Source of the DNA: Onchocerca volvulus
Lineage: Eukaryota > Nematoda > Chromadorea > Rhabditida > Onchocercidae
Direction: 5' to 3'
Length of the DNA: 64,000 nt
Assembly (NCBI GenBank): GCA_000499405.2
Contig: HG738140.1
Coordinates: forward strand, 15,887,097 to 15,951,096
Numbering within the stretch: the first letter of the stretch is position 1; every line of letters begins with the position of its first letter. A program made the position numbers and the translations under genes. The notes beneath the pieces were generated by a model, which did no database searches, was not told where the DNA came from, and was given only the letters and a program-made list of their open reading frames with translations. Of the stretch, positions 13,756-26,423 are shown one piece after another.

Positions 13756-16286
13756 GTCTAGGAGAATATTTGGACATGAAGTTAAAACTTGGTGATAAAG
13801 CTAGAAAAGCCAACCGATGTCATGAAAATGCTGCTGATCGACAAGAAAAAGAAAGCTGCAAAAGTAGAAAATATGTTCATTTCTAGAATAGAAATTTAAA
13901 AGAAAAAAACAAATTAAAAATAAGCACATTTCATTATTCCCTTTTCTTTTTTTTTTTTTTTTTTTTTTTAAGGAGAAGAAAAAAGTCGAAGGACAACTTA
14001 CATGGCCAAGTTTTTGGTATGAATATAGCCAAGGATTATACTTTTAGTGCTTTATTAATAATTACTTTAAAATTATTATTCGCTTTCTTTTATTTTATTT
14101 ATTTTAGTCTTCCTATAAGAAGTTCATATAAAATTTTTGCCCGAAATAAAAACTTTCAGAGGGAAAGAAAAAAATGGAAATTTTTGGAAGGATTTTTACA
14201 AATTTGCTTTGATATTTCATAATTGCACGATTTTCTGGAATTATTAGTTTTCTGAAAATTAGGAAAAAAGGCGAATATTTTATTACAACTACTGCTAATT
14301 AAAATAAGCAATATTCGCAAAATTAATCAAGGAGAAAATAATTAGTCGATGAAAAAATCTAATTTTTCCCCTTTTCTTCTTTCTACCTATTTAAATCTAA
14401 TATCCATACAATTTCCGCATAATTAGTGAAAACTTTTTATTAATTACACTTAAATTTTTTGGAGCATTCAAATAACAAAGAATGATTTCATTATTTATAG
14501 GTTACAACTTTTACGGAAAATTTAATTAAGAATCTAATTCACCAAAAAATTTGGACACTTTTTCAGTCATACATAAGAAATATTTCGATAATTTGTACTT
14601 TCTTTCACGAAAAAATCATTTTTTCTCTTTTCCAATATTTTTATGATAACGAAAATCTTTCAAAATTTTGGTCTTTATTTTTATCATTCCTCTTTTGTCC
14701 AAAATATTTTGAAATTTAACATTTCCATAATATTTTTTTAATTTTTATTTATGCAACAATATAAATAATAAATTCCTTTCATTTTTTTTATCTATCATGA
14801 AATTTAGAAAGACTATGGCTTATCGAATAAAATAGCAGCGATATTTTTACTTTTCCATTGTAAATCTTAAATTGATTATATCACTAAGCTGTAAATAAAT
14901 TTTGCTTGCAAATTTCAAATTATAAATTGCTAATAAATGCTTTAAATTTATTGATTCTTAGTTATTGAAATAAATGAATTATTATTATTAATTTTATTTT
15001 CAGAATCCGAGAAATAAAGATGTGTATTTATAATTAAATATATATCTTTCAATTATTTATTACTTATTATATAAATCTTGTAATAAAAGTTACGACAATT
15101 AATGCCATGATTACATAAACTCTAACGATATGATCTAACTTATATCACATGAAAATTGGGATGATTTGACGATGTACAACATAATTTAAAAAAATATACT
15201 TCAAATCCAAACTTCCGTAATAAATGACAAGTTCTAATGATAAATCGCTAGTTTAAAAGATAATAAATGATAAGATAAAATTATATTGAAATAATAAGTT
15301 TATAATATACACTTACCTTTTTAATTATTTGATTACTTATTACTAATAAAACGAGGCATAAACATACCTATTAATATATATATGTAATGCTATCAACGGT
15401 TACAGCAACTGTTTCTTTCCTTTTCTTTTTTTTTTCCCATTTTTTCAACTTTACTTTTCAATTTTATTTTGTGTGATTTATTATTGAAATTTTCATCTTA
15501 CAAAAGCATACACAATTGCTTTTTACTCTCTTTCCTTGCCTATTCTTTCGTTTTTTTTGTTGTTCCAAAAAAAAAGAAGAAAAAAAAATTGAAAAGATGG
15601 AGAAGTTGAAGCGGAATTGGAAAAAAACTTCAAAAAGAAAAAAAAAAAAAGGAAAGCTGACAAAATTACGTGATGAGCAGACGAATGAAGAAAAAGAATG
15701 AAAAGGAGGAAGGTGGAAAAAAAGGTTGAAAATTTATTTGCAAGTAAAAAAGTTGAATACATTAGTCATTTCAGAACTATTCAGTAAACCAAGAAAAAAG
15801 TGGTGGTTTTTCTTTTTGTTGCAAACCAAAATCGAATTACTTTTGCTAAGAAACATATTTCCAGTGCAATATATTTCGAATTATTATGGATTTTTTCACA
15901 ACATTTTTCATGCAAGCAGTAGATGAATGCTTATTTTAAATTGAAAAATACATTAAATTATGAAATAATCAAATGTTTTTGGTAATATAATCAATCCATT
16001 GAGATATTTTGAAACAGAATATAAAATGGAAGGTGAAAGCAATGATAAAGACTAATCATTAAATTATAACTAAAGAAAAAAATGCTTGATTCTGAAAAGA
16101 AATTACAATTATTATCATTATTCATGTGATTAAAAGTATTATTATTGCTTAGCTTATCGGAATTTCTGGAGTACTGAAGATAATAGCCAGTCGATAAAAT
16201 ATTTTTCTAGAATATGTGAAGTGTTCGATCAAGTTGACTTATTTCAAAAGTTATTTCCAAATGTTCTCCTAAGTTCATTATGGCAC

Positions 16287-16329
16287 TTTTTTATCACCGG
16301 CCATTAACATAATAGCCGGTGATAAAAAA
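16287..16329. repeat. Perfect 15-bp stem-loop
   Basis: TTTTTTATCACCGGC (16287-16301) and GCCGGTGATAAAAAA (16315-16329) are exact inverted complements around a 13-nt loop. The GC-rich ACCGGC core stands out against an AT-rich background. It resembles a bacterial rho-independent terminator in shape, but the context is eukaryotic intergenic DNA. Confidence 0.8.
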
Positions 16330-19299
16330 TTTTTTTCATTCCTTTTTTTTTTTCTTGTTCTTATATAATAATCATTAAACTAGACTAATTAAATTTCATT
16401 AATATAATTTTACCATCCATGCTTTATGTTAATTCGGATTATAGCTGAAAAATTCAAATTTCAAAAGAAAATGAAATACATTTATTTCTCATACATTCCC
16501 AATATTTTTACTCATTTAATTGAATAGACGTAAATTTGTTTAAACATATATAAAACTGTATTGTTAAGACATAGATCAGTTTCATACTAAATATATGTAA
16601 AACGTGTTATGGGACGACATAAATCTATTTTCCATTAAGTATAAGTAAACTATCACTGATAGATATAAATTTCATTAGGCACAAAATAAACAGCCATATT
16701 GTTGGGAAAACTGATCAAATCAAAAAAAAAAAAAACGCCAAAAATCTGTGACTTTTCATGGAAATATAAACAAATTTTGTTTATCTTTAACCAAATTATG
16801 AGCAATAATAATAGATAAAATTACAACTAAACATACTAAAATATTATTTCTAATTTAAAAATCATTCATTCTCTATCAAGCATTAAGTATAAATGAATGA
16901 AATGAATTTTTATATATTAGTGTGTGTATAACTATATTTAATTTCATGAAACTGAATTTAAAAATATTAAATATCAAATAAAAATTAGAAAAAAAAAGTA
17001 TTTGCTTTCCTTTTCACTTCAATGAAATGAGTAGGCAATTAAATGATACACCTTCATTTTAGGTAAATATACATGTCAGATATGACTTCATTTTAATTAA
17101 TATAAATTAAATAATAAAAATGATGGAAGCAATATATTTACATGTTCAAATCACATTCATCAATAAGCATTTTTCACTAGGTGGAAATGAATTATATTCG
17201 ATGGCAAATGAGTGTTTGTGGTTGCGTTCATTTCAAATGATAAAGCGAACAAAAAAAAAGAAATTTTCTTTCATTGATTGCTTTGCGACATTCCGGATCG
17301 TGCGAAACGAACAATTTTTTCTTTTGAAAAATGGCTTGAAATTCGCAAAGTTCAGTGTTCGAGAAGACGCACATATGTGTTGAATAGTAGGTCTATGAAT
17401 GATACTGAATTGGCATCCAGTGGATGACAAATGATAGGACAATTAGATTAATATATTTCCAACATTTGCAATGCAATTTTTAGTTTGATTGAAAATGAGG
17501 AACTTTTGAAAAATGATTCATCTAAATGATTAGTTCGATTATATACAGACCGTTGAAAAAAAAAAAAAAAAAAAAAAAAACTTTTTTAAATATAATTATT
17601 GCTTCGGTTTTTTTTTGGCATAAATTTTCTGATTCACCAAATTTAGAATAACGAAAATGAATGTATTCTTTCATTTTAGCTTAAAATTTGTCAATACACC
17701 GGAATGAACGGTAATTATTTCAGATGAAAGAAGACGGTAGGGACAAGTTTGGCCTGATCAAATATTTTTGGTATATTTTCCCGATTCTCCTGAAATATCA
17801 AAATATGAAGAAAATAATAAGAGATAGTCTGAGAATTTTTTTAGGAGGCAAAAAGGACAATTAGTTGCTTTTGAGCTTGAAACCTGTTTTATTTCTAACA
17901 TTCATAAAAAAAAAGCGAAAACAATGAAAAAAAAATTCGGAATGATCGTTTATCTTTCTTTTCTCAGATATATTTTTTTTTGTTGTTGTTTTGCTATTAT
18001 TTTTTGAAAAGAAGAAGAAGAAGGTATGGATGAAATTTGTAATATAATGTGGAAACTATGGGAAAATATCTGGTTAAAAAATCTAAAGTATTGAAACTGA
18101 TCAATGCAACAGAAGAAATAGAAGAAAGTTGTTTTTTCTGGAAATTGGAAAAATTTTCGGATCAAAAGTATTAAAAAACAAACAAATTGATATAATAAAT
18201 AGAAATCATAAGGAATGAAAGTTATTTATTTTTTTGATTATTTGCTGAATTTCGTTTTTTTTCTTTTTTTTTTTGCTAATTTATTTTTAAAAGTTAACGA
18301 ATTTAAAAACTTATTTTTTATCAAAATTTTTTTAACAAATTTTACGATTAGTATCAATCGTGAAATTTTGCATTTTATAAGAAACGCTGAAGTAAACTTA
18401 CAGAAAAGGAAGCAAAGCTGTCAATAATGTACGGTTTGTTTATTTGTTTGAAATTATTGCCTCGACTGTTTTTTTTCTTGTAAACAGATGGCAAAGCCGA
18501 ATGAGAGAAAAGAAGTTAAAAGTTATGAGAAAAGCAAAGTTTGAAAATTCTTTTAGCACTGAATTTTGTTAGAATTTTTCTGTTTGAACTAAAAAGTTTG
18601 TTTTTTTATTGTGGCAATAAATGAAGAAAATGCTAGAGATCTATGGTGAAGCTAACTGTTAAAGAACGGTGAGATACGTTAGTTCAGAATTTTTGATATA
18701 AATAAATTGAGAAGTTTCAACTTTTTTCCATGAAATATTGATTGATCGATCTAAGTACAGAGAGAAATATCATGCAGCAAGAGAAATGAGCCGAGGAAGA
18801 AAAATCGGAACAGATTAAATGACAACAGCATCGTTACAGAAAACGATCGTAAGATGATATGATTCGTATGATTCAAAAATCAGATGGCTTCATCATTAAA
18901 GGTTTCTGAAGAATAAATACTTGGAAGTGGGGCTATCGATTGGTTGGATTATTGATTTCACAATTTCTCAAATTTTTCCACCATATGTACATATATGTAA
19001 ATAAAATAATTATGGATTTGTTTGTTTCATTTGATAAACATTGAAATTGCAAACGATAAAATCAAAAGCAAATCTATCAAAGTACTATTAAATTAAAATT
19101 AATTAAAATCATCCTATTAAATTATGGTTTTATTCATTGTAATATTATTGTTCACACAAATAAGTTAATTATTTTTTCAAAAAAAAAATTATATATCATC
19201 TTTATAGTCATAAACAAACCATATATATATATATATATACATATGAGAATGAGAAAGACTTTTGACAGTTTATTTTATTAAAAGTAATTGATCATGGAA

Positions 19300-19405
19300 A
19301 AATTGATAAGAATGACGCGATGATGATGACAGATGACTAAGATGATAACAATAATGAAATCATATTGATGATAACGATAATGATAAGATGACGATGATGA
19401 ATACA
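19300..19405 (+). repeat. GAT/GATAAT-rich microsatellite
   Basis: Imperfect GATGAT, GATAAC and GATAAT units dominate this stretch. It is simple sequence without coding support. Confidence 0.7.
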
Positions 19406-20456
19406 GTAAACATTTTACTGAATGAACCATCTTCTGATATGGTCATCATTGCTGCATTTGCTTGAATTGAAAAAAATTAAAATTGGAAATGATAGAGTCG
19501 AAGAAAAATATATTCATTGCCCTATTTAAGCGCAATTATTCAGTGTAATATCATTGAGATGATAACAATTTAATGACTTTTTTTTTGCGAACAAAAATAA
19601 CAAAAAACAGGATATCGTAAAGATGCGATGAAAGAAAAAATTTCTGTCAAAGAATGCAAATTTTCTTAATTTTTCACAAAATTTTAGATCAAATATATTG
19701 CATGAAAAAATGGAAAAATACTAATAATTATAATTATTGGTATTATTTTAATAAATTATTTCAAACTTTTGCTTTGAATTTTAAATAATATCGCGGACTT
19801 TTTTAAAATTTTTCAATCAATTTATGAACTATTAGGAAAGTTTATCGACGACGAATAAACCCTTAGAATATAGCTGTTCTCAAAAAAAAAATTAAGCTTA
19901 AAGGATATTCACATTCATTAGTCTAAGAACATATCTAACACCAATAAATATACTATCAGGGGAAAGGAAAAACCATCGATCGGAGGAAGTAATGAGTGGA
20001 CGGATATAATTATAGCAGATGGTAATTTTATATATTTAAATAACTGATTGGGAAGATTGGAGGCAGGAGGGGGGATTTTCATATGAAAAATGATAAATTA
20101 AAGCTTTAAAAGAGATATGACTTATTTTGAATAAAATTTCAAGTATTAATATTAAATTTCATGGATTGAAAAATGTCCTGCATTTATCAGCTTTCAATAT
20201 GATACACATTTGTGTTGGAGAAATGAGAAAACAAAAGATGACAGAAATAACTAGAAAGATTTATTGTTTGATAGATTGATGTGAATTTACTTATCTTTCA
20301 AGAAGCTATTTATTATTGAATTATGGAAAATGCTTAAATAAATTTTTGAGTAGCACTTCACAGGATTAAAAGAGGAAGGAAAAAATTTGTTCCGAAAAAA
20401 GCTTTTCAATTTATTTTTTTCATAAATAAAAAGCCTTTAGCGAAATATTTTTTAAT

Positions 20457-20582
20457 TATATATATGTATACGAATGGCAATTTTTCGAACACGACTTTAA
20501 ACTTTTTCATATTGAATAATTTTTCTACTTTACAAAAAAGTTTAAAATCGTTTTCGAAAAAATTGCCAGTTGTACATATACA
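20457..20582. repeat. Inverted repeat with ~45-bp arms
   Basis: Left arm about 20457-20507 contains TATACGAATGGCAATTTTTCG and then ACTTTAAACTTTTT. Right arm about 20533-20582 contains the inverted counterpart (AAAAAGTTTAAAATCG, then CGAAAAAATTGCCAGTTGTA). The loop is about 25 nt. It is a foldback or MITE-like remnant with no coding content. Confidence 0.7.
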
Positions 20583-23399
20583 ATAAAAAAATGAATTCTT
20601 TTAGTGCAAGTTTTTCTCAAGAATAGAAAAAATAAAGGGACATGTTTTTTTAAATACTGGAATAAATTCTAATTATCAAATTTAAGCTGAAATTCCATAT
20701 CAGTTTTTCATGTTTTCTTTTGTTTGCTTGCATCAATAGCAACAAATTTATTATTATTTCTTTTTTTTCTTTTGATAGAGTTTTGTATTTGTTTATTATT
20801 CAAATTTTTTAAGGAAAAGTTGAAACATAATCAAAAAAATAATGAGGGAATAGTAGTGAAATAAAACATTCGGATAGACTTGGACAAATAAGATGAGCGG
20901 ATAGAAAAATAGATAAATCGATAAATTTGAGAAGTAAAAAAAAAAACTTTATTTAATTCATTTATGGAGTCTGAAAAGGAAGCAAAAAAAAGGAGAACGA
21001 TGAACATACTAATTTTCGAGAAATTTTGCCAAAAAGAACTAAATTTTGTTTCTTTTTCTATGACTTTTTTTTTCTTCCATTTAATTGAATTTGAATTATT
21101 TCAAAAATACAAATTTTTAATTGTAAAATTTTTGCAATACTTGCCATATCGAATCATTTTTCACAGCGCAAATTTTGAAGCATAAAAGACAGAAAGAATG
21201 GAAAAAAGTTTTTGAAAATAAAATAAAACTATTGCAAAAAATGGAAATAATGAGTAAGTGAAAAATTTCAATCCTTTTTTTCTCTTTTTTTCCATTTTCA
21301 TTCTGTTTATTTTTTTGCTAATATATTAGGAAACTAATTATTATTTTATAAATTATAAGGAGCAAAAACATTTTGTTGTCTTCTCAGAATATAAAGTGCA
21401 AAATTTTTTTTTCGATTAAAAAAAAAAGATTAAAAGGAATTTTGTTTTTTTGTTTCTTTCTTTTTTTCAATTCTTAAATGATGGTGAAAATCAGGTTAGG
21501 ATGCAGTGCTGATTATAATAGCCACAATCATTGCAATAATTACAAGTAATGAGTGGTAAGATTAAATGATACAGGTGTCCTTCCACCCAGGCTTAAGCCC
21601 ATATTTTCATTATCCCTTAGCAGAGTATCAAGGTCACAATGATATTATCAGTAATTGTACCTGGAATGGATAAAAAAAGCTAAATTCCGGATATTTTTTG
21701 TACCAAAATATAATCGGATTCTTTCTTCCAAAAATTCGATTTTCTTTGAATTTCGTCCATTTTCATGATTTATAAATAAATATCTTAGCATGAAATAACA
21801 TTGGAAATGATATAAATTTTTATAAGTTTAAAAAAAAATTTGATAAACAAAATTTATTGTCAGAATTAGTCAGATAAACAAAAAAATGAAATGGTAAAAA
21901 AGAAGGAACAAAAAAAAGGAACAAACAATGAAAAGAAAGTAAAAGTAAAATCAGTAGACTGATTAAAATTTGTAGATTATTATTTCATGATTTCAAAGAA
22001 TGAATTATAGATTATTGCAAATTATTTCAACAATTTTATAATAGATTTAGTGATTGTGATAACCACAAATAGTCTTTACCAATTGATCTTGAATTATGGA
22101 ATAAATATGGAAATTTAGATATCAAATTTATTCCTTCTTGATAATTCACTTTATTATGCGAGAGAATTGACATTCTTTTTCGTCACTTGAAATTTTCGAA
22201 AGAAAAAATTCGGCTAATAAAGCGTCCCATAAAATTAATTTATTTATTTCTCAATCCAAATCAGAAATGAATTAGAAAAGCACATTCTAACAAAAAATTA
22301 GCAATTAATTAAAAAAAAATCATTAATGGACATTAATGGTAATATTATTACCGTTAAGCGAATTATTTTGCTTAAAAATAATGTGTTAATGATTCTCTTT
22401 CATCATGTAAGATACTATTATATTAATTAACTAATTTTTAGGTTAAGATTATTTCCCAATTCAAATTATACTTTCAAAATTTCCGAACGATATTCTACTC
22501 TTAATGATATTATATACATCTTTTAATAGAAATTAGCAAAAAATTTCTATATTTGGTGCAATTTTCACAATATTATTTTCCTGTATTTACAATCAGTTTC
22601 ATTTGACGCTTTTTTTTTTTGAAATTCTAAACAATATTTGCTTCAATAATTTACACGGACATTGCACTTGTATCTTTGTTTATAGTTATCAATTTCTATT
22701 TTCCATTTAATCCAATTAATTTCTTATGATACAAAATAGATGTAATTTTGATTAAATACAATATGAAATCATTGTGTTGCAGTATTGTATTAGTTAAAAA
22801 TTTTTTCCCTATTCCACATGCAATGCATTAAATAGAATATTGATTAGTTTTCGAGATTTTTTACATTCTTTAATGTTATACAGTAAAAGCATCATATTCA
22901 AATTACGTGCAAACTTTGTTGTGCAAAAGAAATTATTTGATACTGGAAGGTTTTATTGATGGACTGGAATATGGGTAATACACCGGGGGGTTAATATATT
23001 AGAATTGAAATAGGGTGATAACAATATTAAAATGAGTAGAAAATAATAAAGGAAGAATAGCGTGATAAATCATCACATGGGTCCAGAGGATATTGTATGG
23101 CCGATAACATATCTTTTTATAGAGGGGACATACAACTTGCGCGTGGTTATGTGACCGGAAGATTTACATATAAATGAGCTTACGATTTTTTACTATTGAA
23201 ATTAAGCTTTGTAATCATAAACAAATATAGCGTTGTGAACAGAGGAACAATTTTGCATTTTACAACACATTTGGGTTAGGGTTGCAGATATTGCTAATTT
23301 CTCATAATGAGCTTACGAATTTTTGATAAGATGGAGAGATTTACATGTTTTGCAACAACTTTAAATAATACACAAAACATTAACCCTTATAACATTCCA

Positions 23400-23453
23400 G
23401 ACAAATGACATGTTTTACGACTCTTTAGACAATTGACATTTTTTACGACTCTT
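23400..23453 (+). repeat. Two-copy 28-bp tandem repeat
   Basis: GACAAATGACATGTTTTACG at 23400 and GACAATTGACATTTTTTACG at 23428 are each followed by ACTCTT. A separate near-repeat ATGAGCTTACGA occurs at 23174 and 23306. The surrounding 23080-23470 stretch is somewhat richer in GC than its flanks and may be an old mobile-element fragment, but no protein motif was readable. Confidence 0.6.
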
Positions 23454-23999
23454 CAAAAAATCCGCATGAATTCTATTAGCAGATAGGAGGATGAGAGAAC
23501 AAAGATCATTCATTGTACCAGATGTGAATAAATAATTCATTTGACTAAGAAGTAATATAAATTTTTCTTAAACAAATACTTTGATTATTCCAATTACTGT
23601 CGATAAATAAGCATTATTTCAGTAAATGCTTTTCATTTTTACATGATGGATCCTGCGATTGATGAGCAAAAACTATTTGTCGTATGTTTTAGATGAAATG
23701 TTGGGATCTCGATTGTTAGGATCTATAATCATATTTATATGATAAAAATTTAGGTTTTACCGACACTCTCCATTGAAGAAAATGAATCCGTTCAGAGGAA
23801 AAAATTTGAGGATTATGATGAAAAGAATTTTCTTTTATATTTCATCTTGGCTAGTGGTTATTTCTTGACCATTCTTATCTGTAAAAGGAGTTCCAGGAAT
23901 AAGTACAATTTTTTTTAGCTACAATTTGTTTTTTTCTGTGAAGATTTAAGCCACGATGGACAAGAAATAGAGTGAATCAAATTAAGGTTCAATTTGATG

Positions 24000-25660
24000 A
24001 CAATTACCGTAGTCAGTAGTACAGAAACATTTACAGTAATAGTCAGAAACATTTATACAATAATGATAATTTCCAGTGTATCGCCAATTCCGATAGTTTT
24101 TCTTCTTTCATTTCCGCAGTTTCATCAAATTTATGTTTCAGTTGCTTTGCTGATTTCATTTCTCGTTGACTTTGGTGATTTTTAATCTGGATAATATTGC
24201 GAAAACTGAGTAATTTTTCCGATAATGGAAATGCGTACATTTTGAGAGTATGAATCAGTTTTCTTTCTTTCTGGGTCGTAAAAAGCATCGTGACTAATTC
24301 ATTTAATTTACAAGGCTCTAACTGATCATTCAAAATACTTCGTTGATGCTCAATCTCTGTGTAGCATTCTTAGTCCATTGAAGTTTAACTTCTTTACTTC
24401 ATCACTTTTTGATTCAAATTCAGATTTTTTTTTTTCTGCGCATCCCTTATAATTTCCCATGAATTTATTACACAGGCTTGTCTTACTAGTTGTGAAGTTT
24501 ATAGATAATCTTGGTTGAATTACATTTTGTTGATCTCCAGATATTTCTTCAATTGCTTCATTGTTCGATATTGTCTCTACCTTATCCTCTTCTTCATTGC
24601 GTGTATTCGAAACCACTTTAGGGCATCGAATATATTATTCGACTGCTTGTATTCTATACCACTTTAGTATCCAAGATTTCTTCGGTGCTAATTCCGTTTA
24701 AATATCACGCGGCTTGTTTTTTTTTATTACTCTGAATGAATAATTTGCATTCGTTTTCATTCCGCTTTGAGATGATCAAATGCGCTCTTCTGTTTCTTGT
24801 TCTTTGCTTTGTGCTGTTGAAAAAAAAAAAAAGAAAAAGAAAAAGAAAGTTGTTTCTAAGGAGTTCAAGTTTTTGATCAGATCACATTCCATTTGTAGAA
24901 TTTCAAGTTCATTCTTTGCCTTGACATGTTTACTTTGCAGTGCAGCATATCATCCGTGAAATGTAATTGACATTTTGACGTCCCAAATCTAATTTGCAAG
25001 TTACAACTGCCGCTTTCGAATTTGACATTTCTTCGTCTTGATATCGATTTGCATGTTCAGATTTCGTATCTTAATATTTTAATCATTGTCAACTTTAATG
25101 ATTTTGTTCGTTCATTGGCTGCAATCAGTTTTGTTTTCAACACATTATTTGTGCTTTTGATGGTTTGTACTACATACACTTCAATCTTCCATTTTTTATT
25201 TTATTTTCAGCTTCTTGTCGTGCATATTGTAAATCATCCATGAGTTTCCCTATTTGTGCTAATAATTCTTTTTACATTTTATTTAATTTCACTTCTTTCT
25301 TCTCTGTCAGAATTTTCTCAAACTGGTATAAAGATTCTGTGCATAGTTTCAACTAATTGCATAATTCGTTAGTTATTCATGCAACACTGGTTTTGATTCT
25401 CAGCTTAACGATCTTGCTCCTTTATTCAGAATCTTTATTGTTTTTATCCATACAACACTGGATTTGAGTTTTCGATTTGGATCCTTTCTTTAGAATTTTT
25501 ATTTTTGTTTACAGCCAGCTGTTCATCCCTCTGTAGGGAACATCATAATTTGCCCATTTCATTCGACCTTTGCTGAATTAATTAAAATTGCTGACTCCAT
25601 TTCTTCTTTGATTGAAGCAGTGCTCTGTGAACTATCCTTATATTTGATGTGTAAATCTTT
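24000..25660 (-). pseudogene. Decayed coiled-coil protein pseudogene
   Basis: Minus-strand translation switches frame repeatedly but keeps E/K/Q/L-rich, heptad-like protein over about 1.6 kb. Examples are KEEMESAI near 25600, KELLAQIGKLMDDLQYARQ near 25270-25210, NVLKTKLIAANERTKSL near 25130, KAKNELEILQMECDLIKNL near 24900, a run at 24616-24350 and EEKLSELAIHWK near 24080. Stops and frameshifts separate the blocks and I see no convincing introns inside. This is consistent with a retro-copied or degenerate coiled-coil gene. The parent is not identified, and no obvious match to the intact coiled-coil genes in this window was seen. Confidence 0.5.
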
Positions 25661-25717
25661 GCAGTGAAAACACGATCATTTCCATTCATTTATGCATGTA
25701 CTGTTTGAAAACAATTG

Positions 25718-25776
<59 letters not shown>
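25718..25776 (+). repeat. (TG)n microsatellite
   Basis: An uninterrupted run of about 29 TG dinucleotides, the cleanest dinucleotide repeat in this half of the window. It lies just beyond the upstream end of the coiled-coil pseudogene. Confidence 0.95.
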
Positions 25777-25778
<2 letters not shown>

Positions 25779-26423
25779 ATCTTAAGCAGAATGCTTGTTT
25801 GTTAACAATTGTATGCATGTATGTATGTTAGTGTATTTCAAATATTATTAAATATTTCTTGCTAATTTTTTGCTTGAATTTTAAAAAAGTGACAAAATAA
25901 AGAAATATCAACAACATAGAGCTATAGAAAATTTGAAATTCAAAATCTAAATTAAAAAAAATATTTTAAACTTTGAAACAAATAAAATAAACAGGTTTAG
26001 ATTGTACAATACTTCCCATAAAATCCATCATAAATTTCTATTTAATCGAAAAATTGCGAAATGAAAGGGTTGAGAAATGGAAAGTTTAAGAAGATTGAAA
26101 AGATAATACTCAACTTTGTGATTTGAAAAGTACTCGAGAAAGCTTAACTACCCTTCTTGATCTCTAATTATACTGGACAGGATTGAATGAATCATAGACA
26201 TTGACCAGTTATTAACTATTAATAGTAGTTCCAGCACAGTCGAATAACGATGAACAGCTTAATGTTAAGTGCATTTCGAAAATGTCCAACAATCAAACGA
26301 TAAAGAAATATCGCTGTCCGTAGCAATTTTCATAGTGACCCATCATTGTAATCTTCAAATGTTTTGTAAATCACTGTGCAAAGTTGGTTTGATAGCTTTA
26401 CAGTTCCTTTGATTTTTCTTCAT
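25777..26423. other. 5' flank of the zinc-finger gene
   Basis: No coding exon was recognised. A candidate spliced-leader or leader-intron acceptor (GCTTTACAG, ending at 26403) lies about 20 nt before the start codon at 26424. Confidence 0.35.

Larger units (their letters stand above)
4963..23900. other. About 19 kb gene-poor intergenic region
   Basis: No spliced coding structure with consistent phase, domain motif or tRNA-like cloverleaf was recognised on either strand. The stretch is dominated by A/T runs, trinucleotide-rich patches and the inverted or tandem repeats listed separately. Short open frames here (for example 8911-9144, 11347-11625, 15516-15701) encode F/K/N/I-rich low-complexity peptides expected from AT-rich noncoding DNA. 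Distal regulatory elements or non-coding RNAs could be present but cannot be called by eye. Confidence 0.5.

Noticed and set aside
16287..16329. Rho-independent terminator interpretation of the GC-rich stem-loop
   Set aside because: The window is a eukaryotic nematode locus; such a terminator would have no role and no bacterial gene is nearby.
21480..21670. Possible tRNA or structured RNA in a locally GC-richer patch
   Set aside because: No B-box-like TTCRANNCY or cloverleaf pairing was found by eye.
23080..23470. Possible Wolbachia-derived insertion, because composition is somewhat richer in GC
   Set aside because: No bacterial protein motif or long frame could be read; small direct repeats favour an old mobile-element fragment.
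25718..25776. CRISPR-like or other spaced direct repeat array
   Set aside because: It is a simple (TG)n run; no spaced-repeat array exists in the window.
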